A stretch of DNA of 64,000 bases from Rhodoferax koreense (GTDB taxonomy: Bacteria; Pseudomonadota; Gammaproteobacteria; Burkholderiales; Burkholderiaceae_C), in contig NZ_CP019236.1 in assembly GCF_001955695.1 (NCBI RefSeq), forward strand, positions 5,394,001-5,458,000, in the 5' to 3' direction. Every line of letters starts with the position of its first letter. Within the stretch, counting starts at the first letter, position 1. The translations under genes and the position numbers were made by a program. The notes under the pieces are model-generated. The model worked only from the letters and a program-made list of their open reading frames with translations, was not told where the DNA came from and did no database searches. Below are positions 1 to 8,542 of this stretch, piece after piece.

Positions 1-522
1 GACCACGTAGCCGAACCGCGCCGGCAAGGCCTGGGCCTCAATCTCCTGCGGCATCCATAAGGCACGCTCGACGGCTTCTGCCGCCCAGCCGGTGTCGAGC
101 GTGTGCACCAGGCCGAATCCGAGGTTCGTCTCGAGGTAAACCCGACCGGTCTCGTCGAGCACGCAGGTGCGCACCTGGGCCGGCTCGCTGCTGTGCGCCA
201 CCACCGACAGATCGGGATGGACCCGCCAGACGAAAGGTGTGGTCTCGAGTTCCACGTAGACGCGCTGCGGCCCGTTCTGGAAAAACCAGCAGCCGCGCGC
301 ATCGCTTTCGTAGTTGCGCTGGATGAAGTCGATCAGTTTTTCATGTTGCAGCCGCGAGCCCTTGCTGGCGGGGCTGCCACCGGCCGCCGCGGCGAACGGG
401 CCGAGCGCCTGTACGCGGTCGTCGCGCATGTACCAGTTGCCGCGCGCATCAAGACCGAGCCAACCATAGCAATCGGGCACGTTCGGCCATTTGGCGATGG
501 CTTGTCTGACGATGTCGTCCAT
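1..522 (-). CDS. DUF2946-like conserved protein, C-terminus cut by window edge
   Basis: An open frame of 174 codons runs from an ATG at 522 to the window edge with no stop, so the C-terminus lies outside. The N-terminus (MDDIVRQAIAKWPNVPDCYG) and the following aromatic-rich stretches (WLGLDARGNWYMRD, FIQRNY, CWFFQNGPQRVYVELE) look like a small soluble protein common in Comamonadaceae that I recall as DUF2946-type; the family name is from memory and less certain than the coding call. No membrane segment or signal peptide is visible. The opposite strand is open over the same stretch but reads as low-complexity shadow. The gene is the next minus-strand gene downstream of the chemoreceptor, 74 bp after its stop. 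Function unknown. Confidence 0.7.
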   Translation of the reverse strand, partial: MDDIVRQAIAKWPNVPDCYGWLGLDARGNWYMRDDRVQALGPFAAAAGGSPASKGSRLQHEKLIDFIQRNYESDARGCWFFQNGPQRVYVELETTPFVWRVHPDLSVVAHSSEPAQVRTCVLDETGRVYLETNLGFGLVHTLDTGWAAEAVERALWMPQEIEAQALPARFGYVV

Positions 523-596
523 GGCCGGATGATACGGCGCAGCGGCGCGCCGTCGTTGTCAGCCAGGGCCGCGTTCGGTCTGACGGTGCCGGGCGG

Positions 597-2381
597 CTAG
601 AAGGATTCCCAGTCGCCCTCACCGCCCGGCGCGGTGGCCGTGGCGGCGGCCTTGGCCTTGGTGGAAGCGGGCTGGAGCAGCGGCGTGCCCGCGGCGGCCT
701 TGGTGGGACGCGCGGGTGCGGCTTTGGGCAAAGCCTTTTTCGAGACAGGCACGCGGTTCGGTGCCGGCACGGCGGGGTTGGCCGGTTTGGCCGCGGCCGG
801 CGGCCGCGCCAGCTGCGGTGCCGCCACGGCAGGGCCGTGGATCAGCTTGAACACGGCCACGGCCTGGACCAATTGCTGGGCCTGCAGCGACAGGCTGTCC
901 GCCGCAGCCGCACTTTCCTCGACCAGCGCGGCGTTCTGCTGCGTGGCCTGGTCCATCTGAGTCACGGCCTCGCCGACCTGGCTCACGCCCTGGCTCTGCT
1001 CGGTGCTGGCCGCGCTGATCTCGCCCATGATGTCGGTTACCCGGCGAATGGCGGTCACCACCTCCTGCATCGTCACGCCGGCCTGATCGACCAACGTCGT
1101 GCCCTGGTCCACGCGTTCGACGCTGGCCGAGATCAGGTTCTTGATTTCCTTGGCGGCGTCCGCGCTGCGCTGGGCCAGGCTGCGCACTTCGCTGGCCACC
1201 ACGGCGAAGCCCCGGCCCTGTTCGCCCGCGCGGGCCGCTTCCACCGCGGCATTGAGCGCCAGGATGTTGGTCTGGAACGCGATGCCGTCGATCACGCTGA
1301 TGATGTCGGCGATCTTCTTCGAGCTGTCGTTGATGCCCTTCATGGTCTCCACCACCTGGCCGACCACGTCGCCGCCGCGCACGGCCACGGTGGAAGCGCT
1401 CTGCGCGAGCTGGTTCGCCTGACGCGCGTTGTCGGCGTTCTGCTTCACGGTGGAGCTGAGCTCTTCCATCGAGGCGGCCGTCTGCTGCAGCGCACTGGCC
1501 TGCTGCTCGGTGCGTGCGGAGAGGTCGTTGTTGCCGTGCGAAATCTGCGCGCTTGCCGTGGCCACGCCTTCGGCGTTCTGGCGCACATTGCCGACCACCT
1601 GGGCCAGGCTGGCCTGCATGGCCTTGAGCGCCAACAGCAATTGCGAGGTTTCGTTCCGGCCCGTGGCCTCGAACTGCAGGCTCAGGTCGCCCGCTGCGAC
1701 GGCCCGCGACACCTCCACGGCCTGGTTCAATGGACGCGTGATGGAGCGCACCAGCAGCCAGCCCAGCCCGCACAGCAGGGCCACGGCGGCCAGACCCAGC
1801 AGGATCAGGAACGTGAACGCGGTGTTGTACGCGGCCCTGGCCTGCTCTTCGGCCGCCTTGCCAAGCTTGATCTGCATCTCGGCGAACGCGTCGGCGGCAT
1901 CGGTGGCGGTTGCCTGCAGCGGGGCCACCACCTTCAGCAGCACGTCGGTGGCTTCGGCGTTCTTGTCGGCGACGCCGAGCTGCACCACCCGATCGGTCGG
2001 TTCACGCAGCGCGGCCACCGCCGCCTCCAGCTTGGACAGCGCGGCCTTGCCGTCCGGATGCACCACCGTTTCCTGCAGTTGCTTGTCGATCCTGGCGTAC
2101 TGGTTGCGCACCTCCGCCAGCCGCTCGACGGTCTTCCGGTTGGCATCGATATCGTCGACCAGCACGATGTTGCGGGTCAGGATGGCGCGCGCGCGCAAGT
2201 TGTCCTTGATGTCCTTGGCCGCGATGATCTTGGGCAGGCGGTCGCCGTTGGCCATCTCCAGTTCGCGCTGGAGGGCCGCCATGTTCGCCACGCCGATCCA
2301 GACCATCTTGGCCAAAAGCGCCGCGGCCAGCACGATGCCGGCACCAAGACGGGTGCCGATCTTGAGATCGCTGAATTGCAT
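597..2381 (-). CDS. Methyl-accepting chemotaxis protein
   Basis: Membrane chemoreceptor of 594 aa that controls the CheA/CheW array. TM1 is at about residues 12-33, followed by a helical periplasmic domain of four-helix-bundle type (about 35-183), TM2 at about 186-212, HAMP at about 212-264 and the cytoplasmic signalling domain to about 515, with the tip motif around [21 protein letters not shown] long Ala/Pro/Lys-rich tether follows and the protein ends exactly in DWESF, which resembles the NWETF tail that tethers CheR/CheB in enteric receptors. The start at 2381 has an AGGAA ribosome site. A sigma-28 type promoter lies about 100 bp upstream (2479-2505), so it is probably expressed with the flagellar regulon. 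The ligand is unknown. Confidence 0.95.
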   Translation of the reverse strand: MQFSDLKIGTRLGAGIVLAAALLAKMVWIGVANMAALQRELEMANGDRLPKIIAAKDIKDNLRARAILTRNIVLVDDIDANRKTVERLAEVRNQYARIDKQLQETVVHPDGKAALSKLEAAVAALREPTDRVVQLGVADKNAEATDVLLKVVAPLQATATDAADAFAEMQIKLGKAAEEQARAAYNTAFTFLILLGLAAVALLCGLGWLLVRSITRPLNQAVEVSRAVAAGDLSLQFEATGRNETSQLLLALKAMQASLAQVVGNVRQNAEGVATASAQISHGNNDLSARTEQQASALQQTAASMEELSSTVKQNADNARQANQLAQSASTVAVRGGDVVGQVVETMKGINDSSKKIADIISVIDGIAFQTNILALNAAVEAARAGEQGRGFAVVASEVRSLAQRSADAAKEIKNLISASVERVDQGTTLVDQAGVTMQEVVTAIRRVTDIMGEISAASTEQSQGVSQVGEAVTQMDQATQQNAALVEESAAAADSLSLQAQQLVQAVAVFKLIHGPAVAAPQLARPPAAAKPANPAVPAPNRVPVSKKALPKAAPARPTKAAAGTPLLQPASTKAKAAATATAPGGEGDWESF

Positions 2382-2450
2382 GTGGAATTCCTGAAGGATG
2401 AGTTGGAAGAAAGAACGGAGGGACCAGCCCGCCTAGACCGTCGCCGTCCA

Positions 2451-2482
2451 ATATACATTTATAAACACTTATAAACATTTAT
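2451..2482 (-). repeat. Three tandem 10-bp A/T-rich near-repeats in the chemoreceptor leader
   Basis: On the plus strand three consecutive 10-mers read ATATACATTT, ATAAACACTT and ATAAACATTT, followed by AT. They lie just downstream of the sigma-28 -10 element, so they form the start of the transcribed leader. This is a sharp A/T island in a GC-rich region with exactly one-turn periodicity. Function unknown. Confidence 0.6.
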
Positions 2483-2505
2483 CGGCATCCGCACCGATCA
2501 CTTGA
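2479..2505 (-). promoter_or_regulatory. Sigma-28 (FliA) promoter of the chemoreceptor
   Basis: Reading the minus strand, a -35 element TCAAGTGA (2505-2498; consensus TAAAGTTT, 5 of 8) is followed by exactly 11 nt and a perfect -10 element GCCGATAA (2486-2479). Transcription would start near 2470, about 90 nt before the chemoreceptor ATG at 2381. Confidence 0.8.
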
Positions 2506-2511
2506 CCGGAT

Positions 2512-3507
2512 TTACCGTGCCGCCCTGGCCAGCCATCCCCCCACGGCGTCGGGCATGGTGCGCACGTGGCCAGGCACCGGGCCCTGCGGAAACCCCACAT
2601 GGCCGCCGTGGGCGGGTTGCCACAGCGTGACGTACTCGCCGACCTCATTCTGGTGCGGCAGGCTCCAGGCCGGCACGAACGGATCGTTGCTTGCGTTCAC
2701 CACCAGCGCGGGAATGCGGATGCTGGCCAAATGCGGCTTGGCCGACGCGCGGCCCCAATAATCCTCGGTGTTCTTGAAACCGTGCAGCGGCGCGGTGAAG
2801 ATGTTGTCGAACTCATAGAGGTCGCGCGCGGCCAGCAGCGCCTCGCGGTCGAACAGGCCCGGGAACTGCGCGAGCTTCTGCAGCGCCTTGGGCTTCATGC
2901 TGCGCAAAAACATGCGGGTGTAGACCAGCCGGTTGAAGCCGCGGCCGATGGCATGGCCACCGGCGGCCAGGTCGATCGGCGAACTCACCGCGGCCACGGC
3001 CCGCACCACGCGGCCGGCCTGTTCGCCCATTTCCTCGGCCCAGCGCAGCAGCGCGTTGCCGCCGAGCGACACCCCCACGGCGATCACCGGGCCCTGGTGC
3101 CACGTATGGAGCCGCTTCAGCACCCAGCCGACCTCTTCGAAATCGCCCGAATGGTAGGCCCGCGGTGCCAGGTTGATCTCGCCGCTGCAGCCGCGGAAAT
3201 GCGGCACGGCATAAGCCATGCCGTGGGCCCGCGCAAAGTCGGCGAACGCCTCGGCATAGTGGCTGGCCGACGAGCCTTCGAGCCCGTGGAACAGCACCAG
3301 CAGCGGCCGGGCGCTGGGGTGCGCCACCGGGTCGGCCACCAACCCCGCCGGGTCGGCGAAGTCGACATCGACGAAATCCAGGTCGGGCGTGATCCATCGC
3401 TCGCGCCGGAACTCGGGCTTCGGACCGAACACCCGCGTCGAATACAGCGCCGGCCAGATCGTCTGCAGATTGCCGCCAGGCAACCACCAGGGCGCGACGT
3501 AGTTCAT
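2512..3507 (-). CDS. YheT-type alpha/beta hydrolase
   Basis: A 331-aa alpha/beta hydrolase of the YheT/UPF0017 family, recognised by the N-terminal PWWLPGGNLQTIWPAL signature, the oxyanion stretch LVLFHGLEGSSASHYA and the nucleophile elbow GVSLGGN. The catalytic triad can be placed at S147, D275 (NASNDPF) and H303 (HGGHVGF). Family members are thought to be esterases of unknown physiological substrate. The frame stays open far upstream of 3507, but the ATG at 3507 gives the family N-terminus and lies 2 bp after the stop of the preceding NTF2-like gene, so the two are probably co-transcribed. Confidence 0.93.
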   Translation of the reverse strand: MNYVAPWWLPGGNLQTIWPALYSTRVFGPKPEFRRERWITPDLDFVDVDFADPAGLVADPVAHPSARPLLVLFHGLEGSSASHYAEAFADFARAHGMAYAVPHFRGCSGEINLAPRAYHSGDFEEVGWVLKRLHTWHQGPVIAVGVSLGGNALLRWAEEMGEQAGRVVRAVAAVSSPIDLAAGGHAIGRGFNRLVYTRMFLRSMKPKALQKLAQFPGLFDREALLAARDLYEFDNIFTAPLHGFKNTEDYWGRASAKPHLASIRIPALVVNASNDPFVPAWSLPHQNEVGEYVTLWQPAHGGHVGFPQGPVPGHVRTMPDAVGGWLARAAR

Positions 3508-3509
3508 CG

Positions 3510-3956
3510 CTAGTGCAGCACCTGGGCGGCGCCGGCCTCGTGCGGTTCCTCGGCCGTGCCCGGGCTCGCGTGGTGGGCCACCAGGCGCCAGCCTTGCGCG
3601 GTCTTGTGGTAGACGTTGGTGGCGGTGACGAATGCTTCGCGCGGCCCCTCGGCCGTCAGCACCTCGATGCGTTCGATCACGCTGTGCACGCTGCTGGCCA
3701 TTGACTCGGTCTTGCGCACACGCTCGGGCCAGGCGCGGATGCGGCCGTTGACCAACATGGCGTCGAAGCTGGCGCGGATCGCGCCGGCCCCGACCAGGCG
3801 CGGCCCGCCAGGGTGCACGCACAGGATGTCGTCCTCGTCGGCCCAACAGGCCATGAGCCGGTCGATATCGCCGTTCTGCAGCGCCTCGTAGAAGGCGGCT
3901 TCGATGTCGTCGGCACGGCCGCCCACGGTGGCGGCCTGGAGTTTGGCTTTGGGCAT
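3510..3956 (-). CDS. SnoaL/NTF2-like (DUF4440-type) protein
   Basis: A 148-aa protein of the NTF2-like fold, matching the SnoaL-like/DUF4440 pattern: an N-terminal helix (ADDIEAAFYEALQNGDIDRLMACWADED), the central strand ILCVHPGGPRLVG, and the C-terminal strands ending in GWRLVAHHAS. Members are small cone-shaped proteins that act as isomerases, hydrolases or ligand binders, and no specific reaction can be inferred here. It is the first gene of a two-gene unit with the YheT-type hydrolase (2-bp gap) and is divergent from lemA. Confidence 0.88.
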   Translation of the reverse strand: MPKAKLQAATVGGRADDIEAAFYEALQNGDIDRLMACWADEDDILCVHPGGPRLVGAGAIRASFDAMLVNGRIRAWPERVRKTESMASSVHSVIERIEVLTAEGPREAFVTATNVYHKTAQGWRLVAHHASPGTAEEPHEAGAAQVLH

Positions 3957-4106
3957 AGGAGAAACGGTGAAGGCTGTAAAAGACTGTGAGCAACCGGGCC
4001 GAAAGCCTGATTCTGCCCTGCTTCTGCCAGGCTCCGGCGCAGGCGTATGCTAACGTCGGCGCGGCACCCAACACCGGGCCCGCATGCCCTTTCTGCAGGA
4101 GACTTC

Positions 4107-4706
4107 ATGAAACGCTGGTTCTTCCAAATTCTTTCCGTGCTCGGCCTGAGCCTGGCGCTCAGCGGCTGCGGCTACAACGATTTCCAGCGGCTCGACGAAC
4201 AAAGCAAGGCGGCCTGGAGCGAGGTGCTGAACCAGTACCAGCGCCGCGCCGATCTGGTGCCCAACATCGTCGCCACCGTCAAGGGCGAGGCCGCCTTCGA
4301 GCAGGACACCTTGACCAAGGTGATCGAGGCGCGCGCCAAGGCCACCTCGATCCAGGTCACGCCCGAGACGCTGAACAACCCCGAAGCCTTCCAGAAGTTC
4401 CAGGCCGCCCAAGGCGAACTCGGCAGCGCGCTGAGCCGGCTGATGGTGGTCAGCGAGCGGTACCCCGATCTCAAGGCCAACAAGGGATTCAGCGACCTGC
4501 GCGTGCAGCTCGAAGGCACGGAAAACCGCATCACCGTGGCGCGCAACCGCTTCATCCAGACCGTGCAGGAATACAACGTGCTCGCACGCAGCTTTCCGAG
4601 CGTGATCACGGCCAAGATCTTCGGCTACCAGCCCAAGCCCAGCTTCACGGTGCAGAATGAATCGACGATCTCGACCCCGCCCGTCGTCGATTTCAACAAG
4701 AAGTAA
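4107..4706 (+). CDS. lemA: LemA family lipoprotein
   Basis: A 199-aa LemA-family protein. The start at 4107 is chosen because it follows a CAGGAGA ribosome site and gives a proper lipoprotein signal, a hydrophobic stretch at residues 4-19 ending in a lipobox LSGC with the lipidated Cys at 21. The helical LemA core follows, with typical stretches (NQYQRRADLVPNIVATVKG, ITVARNRFIQTVQEYN and a final FGYQPKPSF). The family is widespread and its function poorly defined; it is usually next to TPM-domain proteins, as here. The stop TAA overlaps an ATG at 4706 (TAATG), which reads into the next gene. Confidence 0.93.
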   Translation: MKRWFFQILSVLGLSLALSGCGYNDFQRLDEQSKAAWSEVLNQYQRRADLVPNIVATVKGEAAFEQDTLTKVIEARAKATSIQVTPETLNNPEAFQKFQAAQGELGSALSRLMVVSERYPDLKANKGFSDLRVQLEGTENRITVARNRFIQTVQEYNVLARSFPSVITAKIFGYQPKPSFTVQNESTISTPPVVDFNKK

Positions 4707-4731
4707 TGGCACACCCCCAGGTTGCGCACTG

Positions 4732-4785
4732 CGTGTCGCGCCCAACCCCTTGGAGGGGGCGACACGTGTGGCCCGGCAAAGCCGG
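4732..4785. repeat. REP-like hairpin pair at the lemA/TPM junction
   Basis: An 8-bp stem CGTGTCGC (4732-4739) / GCGACACG (4759-4766) encloses a second stem CCCCT/AGGGG (4746-4750 and 4754-4758). A further CCGGC-AAA-GCCGG hairpin follows at 4773-4785. The wording matches an intergenic repeat I recall as common in Comamonadaceae (from memory, not searched). It separates lemA from the likely start of the TPM gene, although the reading frame stays open through it. Confidence 0.65.
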
Positions 4786-4789
4786 TTCC

Positions 4790-5746
4790 ATGGTGCCCCT
4801 GGCGAAGACAGGGGTGGCGGTGCGGCAGCTGTACCTTGTGCTGCTGTGCCTGGCCTTGACCTTGGCCTGCGCCGCGGTACAGGCGCAAAGCGTGCTGCCC
4901 GTGCCGCCGCTTACAGCCCACGTGGTCGACCAGACCGGCACGTTCTCCGAGCCGCAACGCCAGGCGCTCGAAGCCAAGCTCGCCGCGTTCGAAGCCGCCA
5001 GCGGTGCGCAGGTGGTGGTGCTGATGGTGCCGACCACCCAGCCCGAGGACATCTTCGGCTATGCCAACCGCGTGGCCAACGTGTGGAAGATCGGCCGCAA
5101 GGACATCGGCGACGGCCTGCTGCTCGTGGTGGCGAAGAACGATCGCCGGCTGCGCATCGAAGTCGCGAAGTCGCTGGAAGGCGCGATCCCCGACCTGGCG
5201 GCATCGCAGATCATCGACGAGGCCATCACGCCGCGCTTCAAGCAGGGCGACTTCGCCGGTGGCGTAGACGCGGGGGTGGACCGCATCATGGTCCGCATCA
5301 AGGGCGAGGCGCTGCCAGCGCCCACAACCTCTGGAAACCAGCGCCCACTCGGCGACCAAGGTTTCCAGTGGATGGACCTGGCGATCTTCCTGTTCATCGC
5401 GGTGCCGGTGGTCGGCGCCATCGCACGGAGCATCCTCGGCAACAAGCTGGGTTCGCTCGCCACCGGCGGCGCCGTCGGTGCGCTGGCCTGGTTCATCACC
5501 GCCAGCGTGGTGCTCGCCGGCATCGCCGGCCTGCTGGCCCTGTTGTTCACGTTGATCGCGGCCGCGACCGGCGGAAGAACCTCGCCAGGACGCGGCGGCA
5601 TGGGCGGCCTCGGAGGTCTGGGCGGCGGCATGGGCGGCTGGAGCTCCGGCCGCGGCGGCGGCTTCGGCGGCGGTGGCGGTGGTGGCGGCTTCGGTTCGGG
5701 TGGCGGTGGCAACTTTGGCGGGGGCGGTGCCTCCGGTGGCTGGTGA
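4790..5746 (+). CDS. TPM-domain (YgcG-like) secreted/membrane protein
   Basis: A TPM-phosphatase-domain protein of 318 aa from the ATG at 4790. It has a signal peptide (hydrophobic about residues 14-30, then AVQAQS), a TPM domain (about 40-170, with LTAHVVDQTG, VVVLMVPTTQ, RRLRIEVAKSLEGAIPD), then a transmembrane region of two or three helices, and a Gly-rich tail (about 265-318) of alternating Gly, Phe and Ser. An upstream in-frame ATG at 4706 overlaps the lemA stop, but translation from there would include the REP-like hairpins and add 28 residues before the signal peptide, so 4790 is preferred despite a weak ribosome site. Probably co-transcribed with lemA and the second TPM gene. Confidence 0.85.
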   Translation: MVPLAKTGVAVRQLYLVLLCLALTLACAAVQAQSVLPVPPLTAHVVDQTGTFSEPQRQALEAKLAAFEAASGAQVVVLMVPTTQPEDIFGYANRVANVWKIGRKDIGDGLLLVVAKNDRRLRIEVAKSLEGAIPDLAASQIIDEAITPRFKQGDFAGGVDAGVDRIMVRIKGEALPAPTTSGNQRPLGDQGFQWMDLAIFLFIAVPVVGAIARSILGNKLGSLATGGAVGALAWFITASVVLAGIAGLLALLFTLIAAATGGRTSPGRGGMGGLGGLGGGMGGWSSGRGGGFGGGGGGGGFGSGGGGNFGGGGASGGW

Positions 5747-5748
5747 CG

Positions 5749-6279
5749 ATGAAGCTATTCAACCGACTCCGCCGTGTGATGTGCCATCGCTGGCTCGACC
5801 AGGCCGATGCGGAACGCGCGATTCCGGCCGCCATGCAAGAGCGCCTCATGCGCCGCGTGGGCGCCAGTGAACGCCGCCATACCGGCGAGATCCGCATCTG
5901 CGTGGAGGCCGGCCTGCCGCTGAGCTACCTCTGGCGTGGGGCCACCGCCCGCGAACGCGCGGTGACGCTGTTCGGCAAGCTCGGCGTGTGGGACACGGAA
6001 CACAACAACGGCGTGCTGATCTACCTGCTGCTGGCGGACCACGCGATCGAACTCGTGGCGGACCGGGGCCTGAACCGCCACGTCACGCCCGCGCAGTGGC
6101 AGGCCATGGTCGGCCGCATGCGCAAGCCCTTTCAAGAAGGCCGGTTCGAGGATGGCCTGACGCAGGCGCTGGAGGAGGTGTCGGCCGTGCTGGCCGAATA
6201 TTTTCCGCTGGCGCCGGATGTGCAGCGGCCGAACGAGTTGCCCGATGCGCCCGTGTTCGCACCCAGGGACGACGACTGA
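5749..6279 (+). CDS. Small TPM-domain protein
   Basis: A 176-aa TPM-domain protein. The start at 5749 is 2 bp after the stop of the larger TPM gene. An N-terminal basic/aromatic segment (MKLFNRLRRVMCHRWLDQAD) is followed by a TPM core with EIRICVEAGLP, the WDTEHNNGVLIYLLLADH stretch typical of the family, and VADRGLNRHV. No signal peptide is visible, so it is probably cytoplasmic or membrane-peripheral. Large and small TPM proteins beside LemA are a recurring trio, and their joint role is not established. Confidence 0.9.
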   Translation: MKLFNRLRRVMCHRWLDQADAERAIPAAMQERLMRRVGASERRHTGEIRICVEAGLPLSYLWRGATARERAVTLFGKLGVWDTEHNNGVLIYLLLADHAIELVADRGLNRHVTPAQWQAMVGRMRKPFQEGRFEDGLTQALEEVSAVLAEYFPLAPDVQRPNELPDAPVFAPRDDD

Positions 6280-6281
6280 GC

Positions 6282-6668
6282 TCAGTGCCTGGCGGTGCCC
6301 GACGCGTGCAGCACGCAGTAATCGAGCAAGGCGTCGATCTCGTTGGATTTGTCGAACACCGCATCGGCCTTCAGCGCCATGCAGCGGCTGCGCATCTCCG
6401 GCGTGGCGTAGTTGCTCAGCACCACCACCTTCTGCTGCGGTCTTCGGTCCATGCACGAAGCCAGCACCCCGAGGCCGTTGCCTTCCTTGAGGAACAGATC
6501 CACGATGGCCAAGTCCCACTTGTCGCCGTTGCGCGTCAGCCAACGGCAACCCTCACCTTCACTGCCGGCGGCGCCCACGGTCTTGACATTGGCCAGTTCG
6601 GCCAATGTGTCGATGAGGTTCTCCCGGATGACGGGGTTGTCTTCTACAAGATATGTTCTGAGTACCAT
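6282..6668 (-). CDS. Stand-alone receiver-domain response regulator
   Basis: A 128-aa CheY-like receiver with no output domain. The acidic pair is E9-D10 (LVEDN), the phospho-acceptor is D57 (AIVDLF), the switch Ser is in VVLSNYA and the conserved Lys is in VFDKSNE. The ATG at 6668 is preferred because GGAGAG precedes it at good spacing and the protein then begins directly with the first receiver strand; the open frame upstream is shadow. No kinase gene is adjacent, so its partner is unknown. It converges with the TPM operon, 2 bp apart. Confidence 0.88.
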   Translation of the reverse strand: MVLRTYLVEDNPVIRENLIDTLAELANVKTVGAAGSEGEGCRWLTRNGDKWDLAIVDLFLKEGNGLGVLASCMDRRPQQKVVVLSNYATPEMRSRCMALKADAVFDKSNEIDALLDYCVLHASGTARH

Positions 6669-6868
6669 GTGGCTCTCCGTTGGGTGCATCTGGCGCGCCT
6701 TGTGTTCGAGGTTGAGAACTTCAGGGTCGCCGCACCTTCCGCTTCTTGCGTAGATTGTGCGCAGTGGCGCTGCAGCGCGATGCAGGGACGCGGGCAGCTT
6801 GCCTGTAGTCCCATGCCGACACCCCCGCCCCACCCGCCGCCCGGATTTCACCTAGACGCCCCACGGGC

Positions 6869-8542
6869 TCAGGGCGGGATTGCATCTGCCTTCGGCAGCA
6901 GCGCCGCCAGCGTCTGCAGGCTGTCGGCTTCGGCCACGGGCTTGTCTTCGCGCCAGCGCAGCATGCGCGGGAAACGCACGGCGATGCCGCTCTTGTGGCG
7001 TTTGCTGCGCGCGATGCCCTCAAAGCCGAGCTCGAACACCAGGGTCGGCCTCACGCTGCGCACCGGGCCGAAACTCTCCACGGTGGTCTTTCGGATGACC
7101 GCATCGACCCTGGCCATCTCGGCATCGGTCAGGCCGGAATAGGCTTTGGCGAACGGCACCAGCTGGCGCGGCGCGTCACCCGCCGCTTCCGCCGGCCGGT
7201 CCCACACCGCGAAGGTGTAGTCGCTGTACAGGCTGGCGCGTCGGCCGTGGCCGCGCTGGGCGTAGATCAGCACGGCGTCGATGGAGAGCGGATCGATCTT
7301 CCACTTCCACCAGACTCCCACATCCTTCGTGCGACCGACGCCGTACTGCGCGCCGCGCGCCTTGAGCATCATGCCCTCCACGCCCAGGCCGCGGGCGGCT
7401 TCGCGCTGGCGTGCCAGATCGGCCCAGCCGTCGCCCTGCAGCACCGGGCTGCCGCGCAGGGTCGGATGGTTCATCGCCTCGAGCAGCGCGTCCAGGTGGG
7501 CGCGCCGCAGGGACTGGGGTTCGGCGCGCAGGTCCCGGCCCTGCCATTCGAGCAGGTCGTAGGCGAGCAGCACCACCGGCATGTCCTTCAGGATCTTCGG
7601 GCCGAGCGTCTTGCGGCCGATGCGCGTCTGCAGGTCGGCGAAGGGCTGAACCTTGTCATCGCGCCAGACCACGATCTCGCCGTCGATCACCGTGCCGTCG
7701 GGCAAGGCATCGGCCATGGCCTGCAGCTCGGGGAAACGGTCGGTCACGAGCTCCTCGCCGCGCGACCAGACCCAGCCCTGCCCGGCGCGCCGCACCACCT
7801 GGGCGCGGATGCCGTCCCACTTCCACTCGACGAGCCAGTCGGACGGCGGACCGAGCAAGCCGTCGAACGTCTCCAGCGGTTGGTTGAAGGGATGCGCCAG
7901 GAAAAAGGGATACGGCTGGCCGCTGGTCTGCTGGTTCTGCTCGCCAGCGCTTTCGGGGGCGATCAGCGCCGCATAGTCATCGGCCGTGGGTTGGCCGCTG
8001 ATGTGCGTGTAGCCCATGAGCCGTTGCGCCACGCGCTTGGCATCGATGCCGCCCACGGCCGCCAGCGCCTGCGTCACCTGCAGCCTTGACACGCCGACGC
8101 GGAAGCTGCCGGTCATGAGCTTGAAGTAGACCAGGCGCTCGTCGGCGGCGAGTTGGCGCCACTGCGTGCGCAGGGCGTGCGCCAGCGCATCCGGCAAGGT
8201 CTTGCGCAGCGGCAGCAGGTGCTTTTCGATCCACACCGCCAGCCCCAGCGCGTGCTGCTCGGTCGGTGGCGGCAACAGCAGCGCAATGGTTTCGGCCAGG
8301 TCGCCCACGGCCTGGTAACTTTCCTCGAACAGCCATTCGGGCAGGCCGGCCTCCTGCTGCGCCAGGGCGCGCAAGGTCTTTGTCGGCACCAGCTGGCGCG
8401 GCTTGCCGCCGGCCAGGAAGTACACGGCCCATGCCGCGTCCGCAGCGTCGGCGTCGCGCAGGTAGCGCTGCAGCGCGGCCTGTTTGGCCAGGCTGGAGGT
8501 GGTGGCATCCAATTCGCGGTAGAGCGCGGCAAAGGCTTTCAC
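6869..8542 (-). CDS. ATP-dependent DNA ligase (ligase-associated DNA damage response type)
   Basis: A 557-aa ATP-dependent ligase: N-terminal domain (about 1-200), adenylyltransferase domain with motif I EWKWDGIRAQ (adenylated Lys 241), and an OB domain to the C-terminus (GRRASLYSDYTFAVWD, FELGFEGIARSKRHKSGIAVRFPRMLRWREDK). The start is a GTG at 8542 that overlaps the stop of the upstream exonuclease gene (GTGA). The frame is open far upstream but only as the exonuclease shadow. Length and partner fit the ligase of the ligase-associated DNA-damage-response module (TIGR04120-type as I recall). The usual Lhr-like helicase and PdeM nuclease are not in this window. Confidence 0.92.
   Translation of the reverse strand: MKAFAALYRELDATTSSLAKQAALQRYLRDADAADAAWAVYFLAGGKPRQLVPTKTLRALAQQEAGLPEWLFEESYQAVGDLAETIALLLPPPTEQHALGLAVWIEKHLLPLRKTLPDALAHALRTQWRQLAADERLVYFKLMTGSFRVGVSRLQVTQALAAVGGIDAKRVAQRLMGYTHISGQPTADDYAALIAPESAGEQNQQTSGQPYPFFLAHPFNQPLETFDGLLGPPSDWLVEWKWDGIRAQVVRRAGQGWVWSRGEELVTDRFPELQAMADALPDGTVIDGEIVVWRDDKVQPFADLQTRIGRKTLGPKILKDMPVVLLAYDLLEWQGRDLRAEPQSLRRAHLDALLEAMNHPTLRGSPVLQGDGWADLARQREAARGLGVEGMMLKARGAQYGVGRTKDVGVWWKWKIDPLSIDAVLIYAQRGHGRRASLYSDYTFAVWDRPAEAAGDAPRQLVPFAKAYSGLTDAEMARVDAVIRKTTVESFGPVRSVRPTLVFELGFEGIARSKRHKSGIAVRFPRMLRWREDKPVAEADSLQTLAALLPKADAIPP

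Noticed and set aside
837..2474. Long open frames opposite and across the chemoreceptor gene
   Set aside because: Low-complexity His/Arg/Gly-rich translations with no family features, typical antisense shadows in GC-rich DNA, while the minus strand has full MCP domains and a promoter.
2512..4074. A single 520-codon frame covering the YheT-like and NTF2-like genes
   Set aside because: The upstream part is Arg-rich shadow of the NTF2-like gene; the hydrolase family N-terminus begins at 3507.
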